A DNA stretch of 64,000 nt from CAUVKI01 sp963552605. GTDB lineage: Bacteria; Bacillota; Clostridia; Tissierellales; Peptoniphilaceae. The stretch spans positions 62,001 through 126,000 of the forward strand of contig CAUVKI010000001.1 of the NCBI GenBank assembly GCA_963552605.1, written 5' to 3'. Shown here piece after piece: positions 25,020-35,140 of this stretch (position 1 is its first letter; every line of letters starts with the position of its first letter). Position numbers and translations under genes: made by a program. Under the pieces are notes generated by a model, which saw only the letters and a program-made list of their open reading frames with translations, ran no database searches and had not been told where the DNA came from.

Positions 25020-26186
25020 TCACAAAAGTGAAATCAATCTGTATATAAGGTTTGAGCTGACCCCTGCCGCAATTCCCCCCAAGGTGTGAGCGATTATGGA
25101 TTTTCCCGTAAGCTCTTTGCAGTCTATGGTTTCCATCATAACGGAACGGGTAGAGAGATATCCGCTCCAGCACATACAAAACGACGTGAATACCGCAATA
25201 TCATTTCCATGCACTAAACCCTTTCTCACCATATCCGGCACAAGTCCGATTGCGGCACCTGACGAACCTAAAGCCATAATCGGAACTGCAATCGCCTCGG
25301 GAGAAGAAAAACCGAACATAATCTTCATCGGAAGGGATAATTTTTCGCCAATCCAAGGCAGAAAAGCAACTCCCTCTCCAAGACTTCCGCTGAATCCGTT
25401 TTCACCTTCTCCATTTGTCAAAAGAAACATAACGGAGCACACAATCACCACTCCGGGGATAATTGTAAGCCCCAAGTCCACCCCGTTCTTTCCTCCTGAG
25501 AGCAAAGACTCCATAACCCGTGAAAAAACGCTCCCGTTTCTTACGGCGCGAACCCTTTTGCCGACAGGAATTTTATTTTTAAGTGTCACATTCTCAATCC
25601 CGAAGTATTTTTTGGAAAAGATCAGCATTATCTTAACCGACACAATCGAGCCTATAATGGCTCCCACATTTCCTATTCCCGCCGCTAAAATCGATTTTTC
25701 CACCGGAAGCCCCATCATAGTGGTGGTTATAATCATTCCCATACCGAAAGCCGTTCCCAAATTCATAAGAGCGGGGAGCTGATATTTTTCAAAATAACCC
25801 GTTATCATAGGATCTTTAGCCAGTGCCAAAATTGCCGGATTATCCGAAAGATAACAAGTTAAAACGCCTATGCTCGACGCTCCGGGAAGCCCGTAGACCG
25901 GACGCATCGCATAGGATAAAATCCTGTCCAAAAGTGCAATAACTCCAAATTCGCTAAGGACTCCTCCCAAGGCTCCGCTTAAGACGGAAATTGCCATTAT
26001 GTAGAAGCATACGTTTACGGTAAGGTCGTATGCCGTTTTCATAAGAGTTGAAATCATATTTACAACTCCCATTCTCATTCCGACGGCTCCGAAAAAAGCG
26101 AAAAATACAAGTAAAAATATAAAAACCTCGGCATTTATCGCCGGCACCAATTTTATTTCTTCTTTTTCATTAGGTGAATTTTTCAT
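25020..26186 (-). CDS. Membrane protein with nucleoside-recognition (gate) type domains
   Basis: 388 residues, about ten hydrophobic segments. The stretches LSGALGGVLSEFGVIALLDR and SSIGVLTCYLSDNPAILAL resemble gate domains of the CNT/spore-maturation family, and a second related half follows (GFSSPEAIAVPIMALGSSGA). A family described in clostridia (CD0519/CD1768-like) looks closest. Transport substrate unknown. It lies three bases after ychF and eleven before murE in one operon. Confidence 0.75.
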   Translation of the reverse strand: MKNSPNEKEEIKLVPAINAEVFIFLLVFFAFFGAVGMRMGVVNMISTLMKTAYDLTVNVCFYIMAISVLSGALGGVLSEFGVIALLDRILSYAMRPVYGLPGASSIGVLTCYLSDNPAILALAKDPMITGYFEKYQLPALMNLGTAFGMGMIITTTMMGLPVEKSILAAGIGNVGAIIGSIVSVKIMLIFSKKYFGIENVTLKNKIPVGKRVRAVRNGSVFSRVMESLLSGGKNGVDLGLTIIPGVVIVCSVMFLLTNGEGENGFSGSLGEGVAFLPWIGEKLSLPMKIMFGFSSPEAIAVPIMALGSSGAAIGLVPDMVRKGLVHGNDIAVFTSFCMCWSGYLSTRSVMMETIDCKELTGKSIIAHTLGGIAAGVSSNLIYRLISLL

Positions 26187-26189
26187 AGC

Positions 26190-27275
26190 TTAAACATTAA
26201 ACCTGAATAGAACCACATCTCCGTCCTTCATTATGTAGTCCTTTCCTTCTATGCGAAGTGCGCCCTTTTCCTTCGCTTCCGTCTGTGAGCCGAATTCCAT
26301 AAGCTTATCATAAGAAATTACCTCCGCCCTGATAAAACCTCTTTCTATATCGGAGTGTATTTTTCCTGCGGCTTTCGGAGCGGATGTGCCTTTTTTAATA
26401 GTCCACGCTCGAGTTTCATCTTCACCCGTGGTCAAAAAACTTATAAGCCCCAAAAGTTTATAACTCGCTTTGACCAACCTCTCAAGCCCCGATTCTTCAA
26501 TTCCCAACTCCTTAAGATATTCCGTTTTTTCCTCATCCGAAAGCTCCGAAATTTCCGCCTCTATACCGCAGCTTATCTGTATCACTTCCGCTCCCTCGCT
26601 CTTTGCATACTCACGCATCTTTTCCACCAAAGGAAGCTTTTCCGAAAGCTCATCTTCGGAAACATTCGCCACATATATTACGGGTTTTGTGCTCAGCAAC
26701 TGATATTCCCTAAGCTTAATTTTTTCTTCTTCGGAAAAGTCGAGAGCACGAATACTCACCCCGTCATTTAGAGCTTTAAGACATTTTTCTATAAGCTCCA
26801 CTTCGGATTGCAAAGACTTATCGCCCTTTAAATTCTTTTTAGTCTTTTCAAGCCTGCGCTCCAAGACTTCAATATCCGAAAAGACCAACTCCAAATTTAT
26901 GGTTTCGATATCACGAATAGGGTCGATATTTCCGTCCACGTGAACCACATCGGAATTTTCAAAACACCTGACCACATGGCAAATTGCCTCCACCTCTCTT
27001 ATGTGGGAGAGAAACTTATTTCCCAAACCCTCCCCCTTTGAAGCGCCTTTGACCAACCCTGCAATGTCATAAAACTCGATGGTTGCATATGTAGTCTTCT
27101 TGGAATGATTTATTTCTGAAAGTGTTTTAACTCTCGCATCGTCCACTTTGACCACGCCCACATTCGGGTCTATGGTACAGAAAGGATAATTTGCCGCCTC
27201 CGCTCCCGCCTGAGTAATGGCATTAAAGAGAGTGCTTTTTCCCACATTCGGCAAGCCCACGATTCCTAATTTCAT
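26190..27275 (-). CDS. ychF: Redox-regulated ATPase YchF (Obg-like)
   Basis: 361 residues. Walker A is GLPNVGKST, G3 is YDIAGLVKGASKGEGLGNKF, and the C-terminal TGS domain contains TTGEDETRAWTI and ends GDVVLFRFNV. YchF is a universally conserved ribosome-associated P-loop ATPase linked to stress responses. It leads the operon with the gate-domain protein and murE. Confidence 0.96.
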   Translation of the reverse strand: MKLGIVGLPNVGKSTLFNAITQAGAEAANYPFCTIDPNVGVVKVDDARVKTLSEINHSKKTTYATIEFYDIAGLVKGASKGEGLGNKFLSHIREVEAICHVVRCFENSDVVHVDGNIDPIRDIETINLELVFSDIEVLERRLEKTKKNLKGDKSLQSEVELIEKCLKALNDGVSIRALDFSEEEKIKLREYQLLSTKPVIYVANVSEDELSEKLPLVEKMREYAKSEGAEVIQISCGIEAEISELSDEEKTEYLKELGIEESGLERLVKASYKLLGLISFLTTGEDETRAWTIKKGTSAPKAAGKIHSDIERGFIRAEVISYDKLMEFGSQTEAKEKGALRIEGKDYIMKDGDVVLFRFNV

Positions 27276-27604
27276 TTGCGATTTACCTATTCAAAAACTT
27301 TTAGTTAAAAATTTTTGCCTTTCATAAAGATTATTTTTCGCTTCAGGAAAGCATAAAGAATATAGCATAAAGACTTTATTCTTTCAATACGCTTCGCATT
27401 TGTTTGAGGCTTTAAATCTCGCTTAATTTTCTCTTAAATAAGCATGAGGGTTCTTTCAAATGTAGTTATATCCATATAAATTTTGAAATATAAAGCTCTC
27501 CTTATGGTTGTTTACAGCTTAAGTTTTTTCCGTTATAATGAAAAATATGGTGAAAAAATTTCTAAGATTTTTTTGTGATGAAAAACATAGAAGGAGAAGC
27601 ATGA
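27276..27604. other. Divergent intergenic region between ychF and the AraC regulator
   Basis: It holds two promoters back to back. For ychF: TTGAAA (27387-27382), 17-bp spacer, TATATT (27364-27359) on the minus strand. For araC: TTTACA (27511-27516), 17-bp spacer, TATAAT (27534-27539) on the plus strand. Nothing else was recognised. Confidence 0.7.
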
Positions 27605-28516
27605 ATGAGAGGAATTTCTGACAGGTATAAAAAATATTGTTTGAAATGGGAAAACAGCACGGCAAATATAGAAAGATATGCTTTCTCTCCGTCCGTTTAT
27701 ATCGAATTTATCGAAGTGAGCGCAACGGATTATTCGACCGGAAAATATAGGGGTCAAAATCAGTTCAGAGTTGATTATACAAAAATCGGTCTGTATGAAT
27801 GTGAGTTTTCGGATCATTCGTATTCTTATCGTGGAGAAAATGAAATAACCGTACTCACAACTTCCGAAAGCGGCGAGTGGGCGACTTCCGCCCAAATTCC
27901 CACCAAGAATTATCGGGGCTGCGCTCTCGTCATAGAATACAATAATCTGACGAATAAGGATAAGGAAGTGTTTGAAACATTCGGGATTGATATATTCGGT
28001 TTGACCGAAGCGTTCAGCAGCAACCCGAATTGGTGCAAACTGGTCGGAGACTGCAAGTATATGAATATTTTTTCCGAAATGTATGATGCGAACGGAAAAC
28101 AAAATGCGGAGCTTATTTTCGTCAAGGTGTTGGAATTTTTGGTGCTTTTATCTTCGGATAATAAAGCCTTTCATACCGTTCCCGAAAAATTTTATCTTCC
28201 CTCCAAGCAATTGGATTTGACCAGAGAAATTCACGATTTCCTGCTCAAGAAATATGACACAGCCATAGCTTTTGAGAAACTCGCTTCCGAATTCGGAATT
28301 ACTTACAGCATATTCAATCGTTCTTTCAAGAAGATGTACGGTTATACTCCGTATAAATACCTCAAAAAACTTAGAATGAATATAGCCGCCGAGAAACTTA
28401 AAAGCACAAAGTTGAGCATAACGGAAATAGCAAATTCCGTGGGCTATGCCAATGCAGGAAAATTCGCCCAAGCTTTTAAGTCCGTACACGATAAGCTCCC
28501 CCACGAATTTAAATAA
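27605..28516 (+). CDS. AraC-family transcriptional regulator
   Basis: 303 residues. The C-terminal two-HTH domain is clear: FEKLASEFGITYSIFNRSFK, then PYKYLKKLRMNIAAEKL and ITEIANSVGYANAGKFAQAF. The N-terminal 200 residues are a sensing domain without a clear cupin signature. ATG 27605 follows AGAAGGAGAAGC. Placed immediately before an eight-kilobase transporter operon in the same direction, it probably activates it, as YbtA does for yersiniabactin genes. Confidence 0.9.
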   Translation: MRGISDRYKKYCLKWENSTANIERYAFSPSVYIEFIEVSATDYSTGKYRGQNQFRVDYTKIGLYECEFSDHSYSYRGENEITVLTTSESGEWATSAQIPTKNYRGCALVIEYNNLTNKDKEVFETFGIDIFGLTEAFSSNPNWCKLVGDCKYMNIFSEMYDANGKQNAELIFVKVLEFLVLLSSDNKAFHTVPEKFYLPSKQLDLTREIHDFLLKKYDTAIAFEKLASEFGITYSIFNRSFKKMYGYTPYKYLKKLRMNIAAEKLKSTKLSITEIANSVGYANAGKFAQAFKSVHDKLPHEFK

Positions 28517-28579
28517 AAATAGGAATGAATTATTTTTACAGCAATGGAGCGGTTTAAAAAATAATGTCATTGTAGAATG

Positions 28580-28612
28580 TAGTGATTAGTTCGAACTAAT
28601 CACTATTTTTTT
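28580..28612 (+). terminator. Perfect 26-bp palindrome with T tract between araC and the transport operon
   Basis: TAGTGATTAG, centre TTCGAA, CTAATCACTA, then seven T. It can end araC transcription. A TAGAAT box at 28573-28578 just before it could be a regulated -10 element, which would place the hairpin at the start of the operon transcript as attenuator or operator. Confidence 0.7.
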
Positions 28613-28634
28613 GTGGAAATAAGGAGGAGAGAAA

Positions 28635-30197
28635 ATGAAAAAATTCAGTCTTTTGGCAGCGATTATCTTGGTTTTTATGTTGGCAGGCTGCGGCACTGAA
28701 AAAGAGGTTGAAAAAGTTGAGAAAAATGGAGAGAAAGCTGAGAAGCTGACACTTCGTATGGGTACATTTTTTGATTTCAAATATCCCACGCAAGAGCCTT
28801 TGAGTTTGATTACAGATTTCCTTACGGGAATTGACGAAAACTTCAATGCCATTCCGAGTCTGATTAAGACTTGGGAAGTGAGCGATGATGCAAAGGAGTA
28901 TACTTTGCACTTGGAAAAATCCGTGACATTTCACGACGGAACCGCTTTCAATGCGGAAGCCTGCAAATATTCGCTGGAAAAATTGGCAGGAAAATTCTAT
29001 GCAGGATATGTTAATCTGTTAAGCTCGGTTGAGATAGTGGACGACCTTACGCTCAAAGTGAAGTTTGACGCTCCCCGTCTTTTCTTTATGGAGGAACTTT
29101 GTATGATTCCTGCGCTTCCTGTGGACAGTTTGGACGAGGAAGGCAATATAAAAAATTATATAGGGACGGGTCCTTATATATTGGACAGCTATGAAGAAAA
29201 CACCGAAGCGAAATTGGTTAAGAATGAAAAATACTGGAACGGTGAAAAAGTTTCGGCGGTAGATATCATAAGGTGGATAGTAATTCCCGACGGTGATGCG
29301 AGAATAGCAGCTCTTGAAAGCGGACAAATAGACATTGCGGGATACAGCGAGATGGGAAGAACTATTCCCGCATCAAGCGTAGGAATATTTGAAAATAAAG
29401 AGGGCTATAAAGTGATGAGAGAAGATAAAAATGCCTATTCAGGAGTTTATTCCGTCACTTCAAATTATCTGTCCGAACCTATGAATGATGTGAATTTACG
29501 CCGTGCAGTTGCCTTTTCGATAGACAGAGAGGCTTTGGTTAAGACCGTGTTTTTCGGAGAAGCTGCACCTACTCCCTTTATGATGAACCCCAATTTTATC
29601 GGCGGTTCAAAAAAGGTCGAACCGTTTACGGCGGATATCGAAAAGGCGAAGCGGTTTCTTTCAGACGGCGGTTATGTCTTGGAAGATGATGTACTTAAAA
29701 AGGACGGAAAGGAAATATCCCTTGATTTCATAACCCTTGAGGGAACGGAGCATATGGACTTTGCCGTATTCGTGCAGTCCGAATTGAAAAAAATCGGCAT
29801 AAAGGTGAATATTGAAGCACTTGAACTAAATTCATATTTTCAAAAAATGATGAATAAGGAATATGACATCGCCTTTAACAACAGCTGGTTCGCACCTACG
29901 GTGAATATAATAAGCTACCTCGGTACGGAACCTGCCGATATGAGCGGCGGCGGACTCGGATTTGCCGTAACGAATGAAGTAAAAAAACTTGCGGAAGAAA
30001 TGATTGTTGCAACCGACAAAAAAGCTTTCCAAGACATTGCCGACAAGTTTTGGCTTGCAATGTATGACGCTTGCCCCTCTGCACCTTCTTATGCGTCAAG
30101 CAGAGCGGCCATATACAACAGCAAGTGGACAGGATTTGCCTATAACAGAAATATTTTTAAAATCGATTTGTCCGAAGTTATAAAGAATGATGAGTAA
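28635..30197 (+). CDS. Extracellular solute-binding lipoprotein, family 5 (Opp/Nik/Cnt type)
   Basis: 520 residues. The lipobox LAGC ends the signal peptide and a Glu/Lys linker follows. Family-5 features are SLIKTWEVSDDAKEYTLHL and FHDGTAFNAEACKYSLEKL near the N-terminus, and YIGTGPYIL and LRRAVAFSIDREALV further on. Such proteins capture peptides, nickel or metallophores for an Opp-like importer. The AraC neighbour and YbtP/Q-like genes favour a metal chelate. AGGAGGAGA precedes the ATG; it overlaps the permease by 11 bases. Confidence 0.9.
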   Translation: MKKFSLLAAIILVFMLAGCGTEKEVEKVEKNGEKAEKLTLRMGTFFDFKYPTQEPLSLITDFLTGIDENFNAIPSLIKTWEVSDDAKEYTLHLEKSVTFHDGTAFNAEACKYSLEKLAGKFYAGYVNLLSSVEIVDDLTLKVKFDAPRLFFMEELCMIPALPVDSLDEEGNIKNYIGTGPYILDSYEENTEAKLVKNEKYWNGEKVSAVDIIRWIVIPDGDARIAALESGQIDIAGYSEMGRTIPASSVGIFENKEGYKVMREDKNAYSGVYSVTSNYLSEPMNDVNLRRAVAFSIDREALVKTVFFGEAAPTPFMMNPNFIGGSKKVEPFTADIEKAKRFLSDGGYVLEDDVLKKDGKEISLDFITLEGTEHMDFAVFVQSELKKIGIKVNIEALELNSYFQKMMNKEYDIAFNNSWFAPTVNIISYLGTEPADMSGGGLGFAVTNEVKKLAEEMIVATDKKAFQDIADKFWLAMYDACPSAPSYASSRAAIYNSKWTGFAYNRNIFKIDLSEVIKNDE

Positions 30198-31122
30198 GGC
30201 GGTAAGACACCTTTTGTTGATACTGCCGATTTCCTTTTTGATTTCTCTTTTGTCGTTTGCACTTTTGTATTTTTCACCAAACAATTCGGCTATGGCATTG
30301 CTGAGTGAAAAGACGGGAGGTGCCAAAGTTACGGCAGAGCAGGCTGAGGATTTTGCCAAAAGCAGAGGACTTGACCGCGGGTTTTCCGAGATGTACGGAG
30401 ATTGGATTGGCGCTTTATTAAAAGGTGACTTGGGGACTTCATATGTGGACGGCAAGAACATAAATGAGAAAGTCGGAAGTGCTTTTTTCAAAACTTTTGT
30501 TATGTCGTTTATTGCGGTGTTTGCCTATTCGGTATTCGGAGTTGCAATAGGCGTATATGCCGCCGTCAATAATAATGAAGTGACGAAAAAGATAGCGGAC
30601 GGGTGGGCGGTTTTGTCCACCGCAGTTCCCGTTTTTTGGATAGCGATGTTTTTTGTTTGGATATTCAGTGTGAAACTTGGAGTTTTGAAAACGGTCGGTG
30701 TAAGGAGCAGTTTGAGCCTTGTACCTCCGGGGCTTCTTATGGGAATAATCAATACGGGGAATATGATTGTTACGGTGAAAGAAAAAACCTCGCTGATACT
30801 GGAAGAACCTTTTATACTGCACGCAAGAGCAATGGGACTCAATATGAGGACGATTATGATACATCATATCTTAAAAAACATAACAGGTCCCGTGATTGCC
30901 CTTTCCATGCTTGCCTTTTCCGGTTTTTTGGGGGCGAGCGTACTTATCGAGCGGATTTTTTCAATTGCAGGGATAGGTACATTGTTAAGCAAGGCAATCG
31001 GAATCAAGGATTATCCGATTGTTGCGGCAAGCGTTTTGATTACGGGAGTAGTGATATGCACTGCAAATATGTTGTCGGAAGCCCTTTATTTGTTGATTGA
31101 TAGAAGAGAGGTGGGGCGGTGA
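30187..31122 (+). CDS. ABC importer permease, OppB/NikB type
   Basis: 311 residues, six transmembrane segments. The N-terminus LLLILPISFLISLLSFALLYF and the cytoplasmic loop LEEPFILHARAMGLNMRTIMIHHILKN, in which the family EAA motif lies, are typical of the first permease of Opp-like importers. The stop overlaps the next gene (GTGA). Confidence 0.9.
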   Translation: MMSKAVRHLLLILPISFLISLLSFALLYFSPNNSAMALLSEKTGGAKVTAEQAEDFAKSRGLDRGFSEMYGDWIGALLKGDLGTSYVDGKNINEKVGSAFFKTFVMSFIAVFAYSVFGVAIGVYAAVNNNEVTKKIADGWAVLSTAVPVFWIAMFFVWIFSVKLGVLKTVGVRSSLSLVPPGLLMGIINTGNMIVTVKEKTSLILEEPFILHARAMGLNMRTIMIHHILKNITGPVIALSMLAFSGFLGASVLIERIFSIAGIGTLLSKAIGIKDYPIVAASVLITGVVICTANMLSEALYLLIDRREVGR

Positions 31123-31898
31123 AATTTACTACGGTGATTATTTTGCTGTTTCTTACTTTCATAATGGTATCGGGAATTATCCTTCCCGAAGCAAATTCGG
31201 TCGGTGATAATAAGTTCTCCGCTCCTTCGCTTTCCTGTCCGTTCGGCACGGATCAATTCGGAAGAGATGTATTTTTAAGAACCGTGCACGGCTTTCGATA
31301 TAATTTTTTACTTTCAGTATCCGTCGTCATAGTTTCCTTTTCTTTTGGAATTATATTGGGTACGGTTTTGGGATATTACGGCGGATTTTTTGACGAAATC
31401 TTCCATCAGTTTTCAAATTTGATCCTAAGCTTTCCCAACATAATATTGGTAATGATCATTGCGGCGCTTACCGACTCGGATATGTTTTTTTTGCTTCTTC
31501 TCATCACCGTTTCTCTTACGATTGTAAACACGAAGATTGCCAGAGGTGAAATAAAGATTATAAAAAATGCGGATTACATCAAAAATCTTCGGGTGCTGGG
31601 TGCAAGTGATTTCAGGATAATCAAAGATCATCTTCTGATAAAAAGCTTCAAAGTCGTTGTGCCAACCTTTGCGCTTTTGGTGGGGCATGTTATCCTTTCC
31701 GTTTCCGCTTTTTCATTTATGGGGTTTGGAGTCAAGCCTCCTCAACCGGAAATCGGAACTATGCTCAACGAGGCTGTAAGATTTATGTCAATTGCACCTT
31801 GGCTTATGATACTTCCGGGATTATTTCAGTTCTTTACGATATTTTCAATTCTCATCTTGGCAAATGATATTAAAAGTCGAGCGGGGAACTTGAAATGA
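31119..31898 (+). CDS. ABC importer permease, OppC/NikC type
   Basis: 259 residues from GTG 31119. It carries the PFGTDQFGRDVFLRTVHGFR motif at the start, which is diagnostic of OppC-like permeases, then transmembrane segments and the EAA loop around LGASDFRIIKDHLL. It pairs with the preceding OppB-like subunit; its stop overlaps the ATPase start. Confidence 0.9.
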   Translation: MKFTTVIILLFLTFIMVSGIILPEANSVGDNKFSAPSLSCPFGTDQFGRDVFLRTVHGFRYNFLLSVSVVIVSFSFGIILGTVLGYYGGFFDEIFHQFSNLILSFPNIILVMIIAALTDSDMFFLLLLITVSLTIVNTKIARGEIKIIKNADYIKNLRVLGASDFRIIKDHLLIKSFKVVVPTFALLVGHVILSVSAFSFMGFGVKPPQPEIGTMLNEAVRFMSIAPWLMILPGLFQFFTIFSILILANDIKSRAGNLK

Positions 31899-32665
31899 AT
31901 GATGTGATACTTAGAATTGAAAATTTTTCGATAGAAACGACGGAATTAAAGCTTTTGAAAAATATAAATATGAAAGTCGAACGAAAATCAATATGTTGCA
32001 TTGTCGGAAATAGCGGAAGCGGTAAAAGTCTTGCGGCAAAATCAATTTTGGGGATTTTTTCAGACAACCTGAGAGTAAGCGGAAATATATACTTTGATGA
32101 TGAATTTCCTCTCACCGAAAGAAAACTTGAAAAGATCAGGGGAAAACAAATCGGCATAGTTATGCAGAATTGTGCCGGTTCTCTCAATCCGTTGCTTAAA
32201 AACGAAAAACAGCTTCGTCTGGTGATGAAAAACTTCCACAAGGGAAATGAAAGAGAAAGAATGAGGGAAGTTTTAGAGCAAGTGGATTTGCCCGAAAGAA
32301 TATTAAAACAATATCCCCATGAGCTGAGCGGAGGAATGAAACAGCGTCTTATGATTGCCATAGGGATAATAAATGCCCCCAAGCTTTTGATTATGGACGA
32401 GCCGACCAAGGGAATGGATTTGATTTTAAGAAATCGGATTGCGGATATGATTGAGAAACTCCACAAAGCTGACGATATGAGCGTTTTGCTAATCACTCAC
32501 GACTTGGAATTGGCACATAAGTTGTCGGATTATTGTTATGTTATGGACGGCGGCGAGATTGTGGAAGAAAACGAAACACCGATTTTATTTAAGCATTGCG
32601 AAAGTGCCGTCTTAAAAAAACTTATCTCCTCCGAGCAAAAGATGAGCCGCTTTTTTGAGGACTGA
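31895..32665 (+). CDS. ABC importer ATPase, OppD/NikD type
   Basis: 256 residues. Walker A is GNSGSGKSL, signature ELSGGMKQRLMIAIG, Walker B LLIMDEPTKGMD, switch His in LLITHDLELAH. It lacks the C-terminal oligopeptide extension of full OppD, as in nickel and metallophore systems. ATGA overlap with the permease. Confidence 0.9.
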   Translation: MNDVILRIENFSIETTELKLLKNINMKVERKSICCIVGNSGSGKSLAAKSILGIFSDNLRVSGNIYFDDEFPLTERKLEKIRGKQIGIVMQNCAGSLNPLLKNEKQLRLVMKNFHKGNERERMREVLEQVDLPERILKQYPHELSGGMKQRLMIAIGIINAPKLLIMDEPTKGMDLILRNRIADMIEKLHKADDMSVLLITHDLELAHKLSDYCYVMDGGEIVEENETPILFKHCESAVLKKLISSEQKMSRFFED

Positions 32666-32668
32666 AAA

Positions 32669-33385
32669 ATGTTGGAACTTAAAAACGTCAGCGTGACCTT
32701 GAAAAAAAACAAAAAAATATTGGAGAACATAAGCTTTAAAGTTGAAAGAGAAAAGACACTCGGTATTGTCGGCAAGAGCGGCAGCGGAAAATCCACCATC
32801 GCAAATGTAATCCTAAGGCTTATGCCCCGTTCTCACGGAGAAGTGCTTATAGATGGAAAATCCATATTCAAAATGAGCCGTATGGAGCTTGCAAAAAAAA
32901 TCCAGTTAATCACTCAGAACCCCGAAATGAGTTTTGACCCCGATATTACCATACAGAAAAGTCTGGAGGAAGTGTCGAGAATTCACGGGATTTCCAAAAA
33001 TCTCACTCCGCTCCTCAGAGATGTGAGACTTCAGGACGCAGACCTCAATAAACTGCCAAGACATTACAGCGGAGGAGAGCTGCAGAGATTTTCCATAATA
33101 AGAGCATTAATCGTATCTCCCGAAATTATCATCTTTGACGAGGCGGACTCTATGCTTGATACCGTTATACGGGTGAATTTGTTTGATATGCTGAATGAAC
33201 TTAAGAAAAAACATTCCATAAGCTATATCTATATAACGCACGATATAAGGGTACTGCCTAAGATAGCGGAGGATATTTTGGTAATAGAGGACGGAAAAAT
33301 TTCAGAATACGGCTCGGTGGATATCCTAAAACAGTCCGAAAACTCTTTTATAAGGGATTTGAGGGCTGCAATCAATATGAATTAG
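32669..33385 (+). CDS. ABC importer ATPase, OppF/NikE type
   Basis: 238 residues. Walker A GKSGSGKST, signature HYSGGELQRFSIIRAL, Walker B IIIFDEADSMLD (Ala for the usual Pro), switch His in YITHDIRV. Partner of the preceding ATPase in the heterodimeric importer; the two genes are three bases apart. Confidence 0.9.
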   Translation: MLELKNVSVTLKKNKKILENISFKVEREKTLGIVGKSGSGKSTIANVILRLMPRSHGEVLIDGKSIFKMSRMELAKKIQLITQNPEMSFDPDITIQKSLEEVSRIHGISKNLTPLLRDVRLQDADLNKLPRHYSGGELQRFSIIRALIVSPEIIIFDEADSMLDTVIRVNLFDMLNELKKKHSISYIYITHDIRVLPKIAEDILVIEDGKISEYGSVDILKQSENSFIRDLRAAINMN

Positions 33386-33394
33386 GAGGGTTTT

Positions 33395-35140
33395 ATGTCG
33401 GAGAAGAACAAGGATTTGAAAAGTTTTATGAAACCAAGAATAATTCCGATTACAGCTTGTATTTTAGTTGCGGTATTGGGGGTTATATTCGGAGTTTTGT
33501 CATATATAGCGGTATATAAGCTGCTTATGCTGTTTTATAACGCCGAGGCGACGACAAAGAGAATTATCAATTATGTGCTGTTTATATTCTGCTCGCTTAT
33601 ATTTCAGCTTATATTCCACTACGTCTCTACCGCCATTTCACACAAGACCGCCTTTTCAATACTGGAAGATGTGCGAATTGCCATAACGGAAAAGATGATG
33701 AGAATACCTCTGGGAGTTGTGCAGACAAAGGGGAGCGGTTACTTTAGAAATCTTTTGATAGACGAAATAGAAAGAATGGAATATCCCTTTGCTCACGCTC
33801 TGCCCGAAGTTATTTCGGGGGTGTTGCTCCCAATAGTCGTAATGATTATGATGTTTTTTGTGGATATTCGTATGGCTCTTGCTATAGTAATTCCGGTTGG
33901 AGCGGTGCTTGTTTTGTATTTTCCGCTCTATACGGGGATTATGAACGACTTTCAAGCCGTTTACTATACTTCAATTGAGGATATGAACGCAAAGGTTATA
34001 GAATATGTAAAGGGAATTAGGGAAATAAAAATCTTCGGTCGTAATGACGATGCCTATACTAAGTTTGAACAATCAATAGATAACTATCAAAACTCGGTCT
34101 TAAGGCTGTACAACAAAATGTATTATGTAAGCTCCCCTGCCTATGTGCTGCTTTCCTCAATACTCGTCAGTGTGCTTTGCGTTGGCGGGCTGCTTTTTAC
34201 GCACGAAAAACTCTCCTTTGAGGTTTTTCTGTTCACCATTTTCGTGACCTTGGGAATTGGCACACCTATATTGAAATTCACCGAATTTATGGATAATATC
34301 TTTCATATAAAAAACGGAAACCGTCTTGTAAAGGATGTATTGGAAACACCCGAGCTCACACAAAGTGAAAATGGAACTGCTCCCGATAAGTATGAGATCA
34401 CCTTTGATAATGTGAGCTTTGCCTACGAGGATAAAACCGTTCTTGATAATATATCCCTCTCTTTCCCCGAAAATAAAAGAACTGCAATAGTCGGTCCGTC
34501 AGGTTCGGGCAAATCCACAATTGCAAATCTTATCTCAAGATTTTGGGAAGCGGGAGAGGGAAGCATGAGAATGGGCGGTGTTGATTATAAAAACATTTCC
34601 TTGGACAACCTTATGGAAAATATAAACTATGTCACGCAGGATACATTTTTATTCAACATCTCAATTAAAGATAATATCAGAATAGGAAATCCCAAAGCCT
34701 CCGATGACGAAGTTATTAAAGCGGCAAAAACCGCACTCTGCGACGAGTTTATTCGAGAACTTGAAAACGGATATGATACCAAGGTCGGAGATACGGGCTC
34801 GAAGTTATCCGCAGGACAAAGACAGCGTATAGCCGTTGCAAGGGCGATACTTAGAAACTCCCCCATACTCATTCTGGACGAGGCGACCGCCTTTACCGAT
34901 ATGGAAAATCAGAGCAAGTTGCAGCAATCCTTGGCGGAGCTTTGCAGGAATAAGACCTTAATCATAATCGCCCACAGATTGTCAACTATAAAAAACTGCG
35001 ACCAAATCATTGTGGTTAATGACGGAAAAGTGGAAAGCACAGGCACGCACGATCACCTTTTAAAAACATCGAAGCTTTATAGAAAGATGTGGCAAATTTA
35101 CGAGGAAAGCACAGCCTGGACAGTGGGAGGGAAACCATGA
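33395..35140 (+). CDS. ABC transporter with fused permease and ATPase, YbtP/IrtA type
   Basis: 581 residues: a six-helix exporter-fold domain (about 15-330) and an ATPase with GPSGSGKST, signature KLSAGQRQRIAVARA and Walker B ILILDEATAFTD. It forms a likely heterodimer with the next gene (ATGA overlap). Tandem subunits of this kind next to an AraC regulator are known from siderophore uptake (YbtPQ, IrtAB), where exporter-fold proteins import. Peptide export is the alternative. Confidence 0.85.
   Translation: MSEKNKDLKSFMKPRIIPITACILVAVLGVIFGVLSYIAVYKLLMLFYNAEATTKRIINYVLFIFCSLIFQLIFHYVSTAISHKTAFSILEDVRIAITEKMMRIPLGVVQTKGSGYFRNLLIDEIERMEYPFAHALPEVISGVLLPIVVMIMMFFVDIRMALAIVIPVGAVLVLYFPLYTGIMNDFQAVYYTSIEDMNAKVIEYVKGIREIKIFGRNDDAYTKFEQSIDNYQNSVLRLYNKMYYVSSPAYVLLSSILVSVLCVGGLLFTHEKLSFEVFLFTIFVTLGIGTPILKFTEFMDNIFHIKNGNRLVKDVLETPELTQSENGTAPDKYEITFDNVSFAYEDKTVLDNISLSFPENKRTAIVGPSGSGKSTIANLISRFWEAGEGSMRMGGVDYKNISLDNLMENINYVTQDTFLFNISIKDNIRIGNPKASDDEVIKAAKTALCDEFIRELENGYDTKVGDTGSKLSAGQRQRIAVARAILRNSPILILDEATAFTDMENQSKLQQSLAELCRNKTLIIIAHRLSTIKNCDQIIVVNDGKVESTGTHDHLLKTSKLYRKMWQIYEESTAWTVGGKP

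Noticed and set aside
25009..25179. 57-codon N-terminal extension of murE
   Set aside because: It lies inside the upstream membrane gene; ATG 25008 has a good ribosome site and the family N-terminus.
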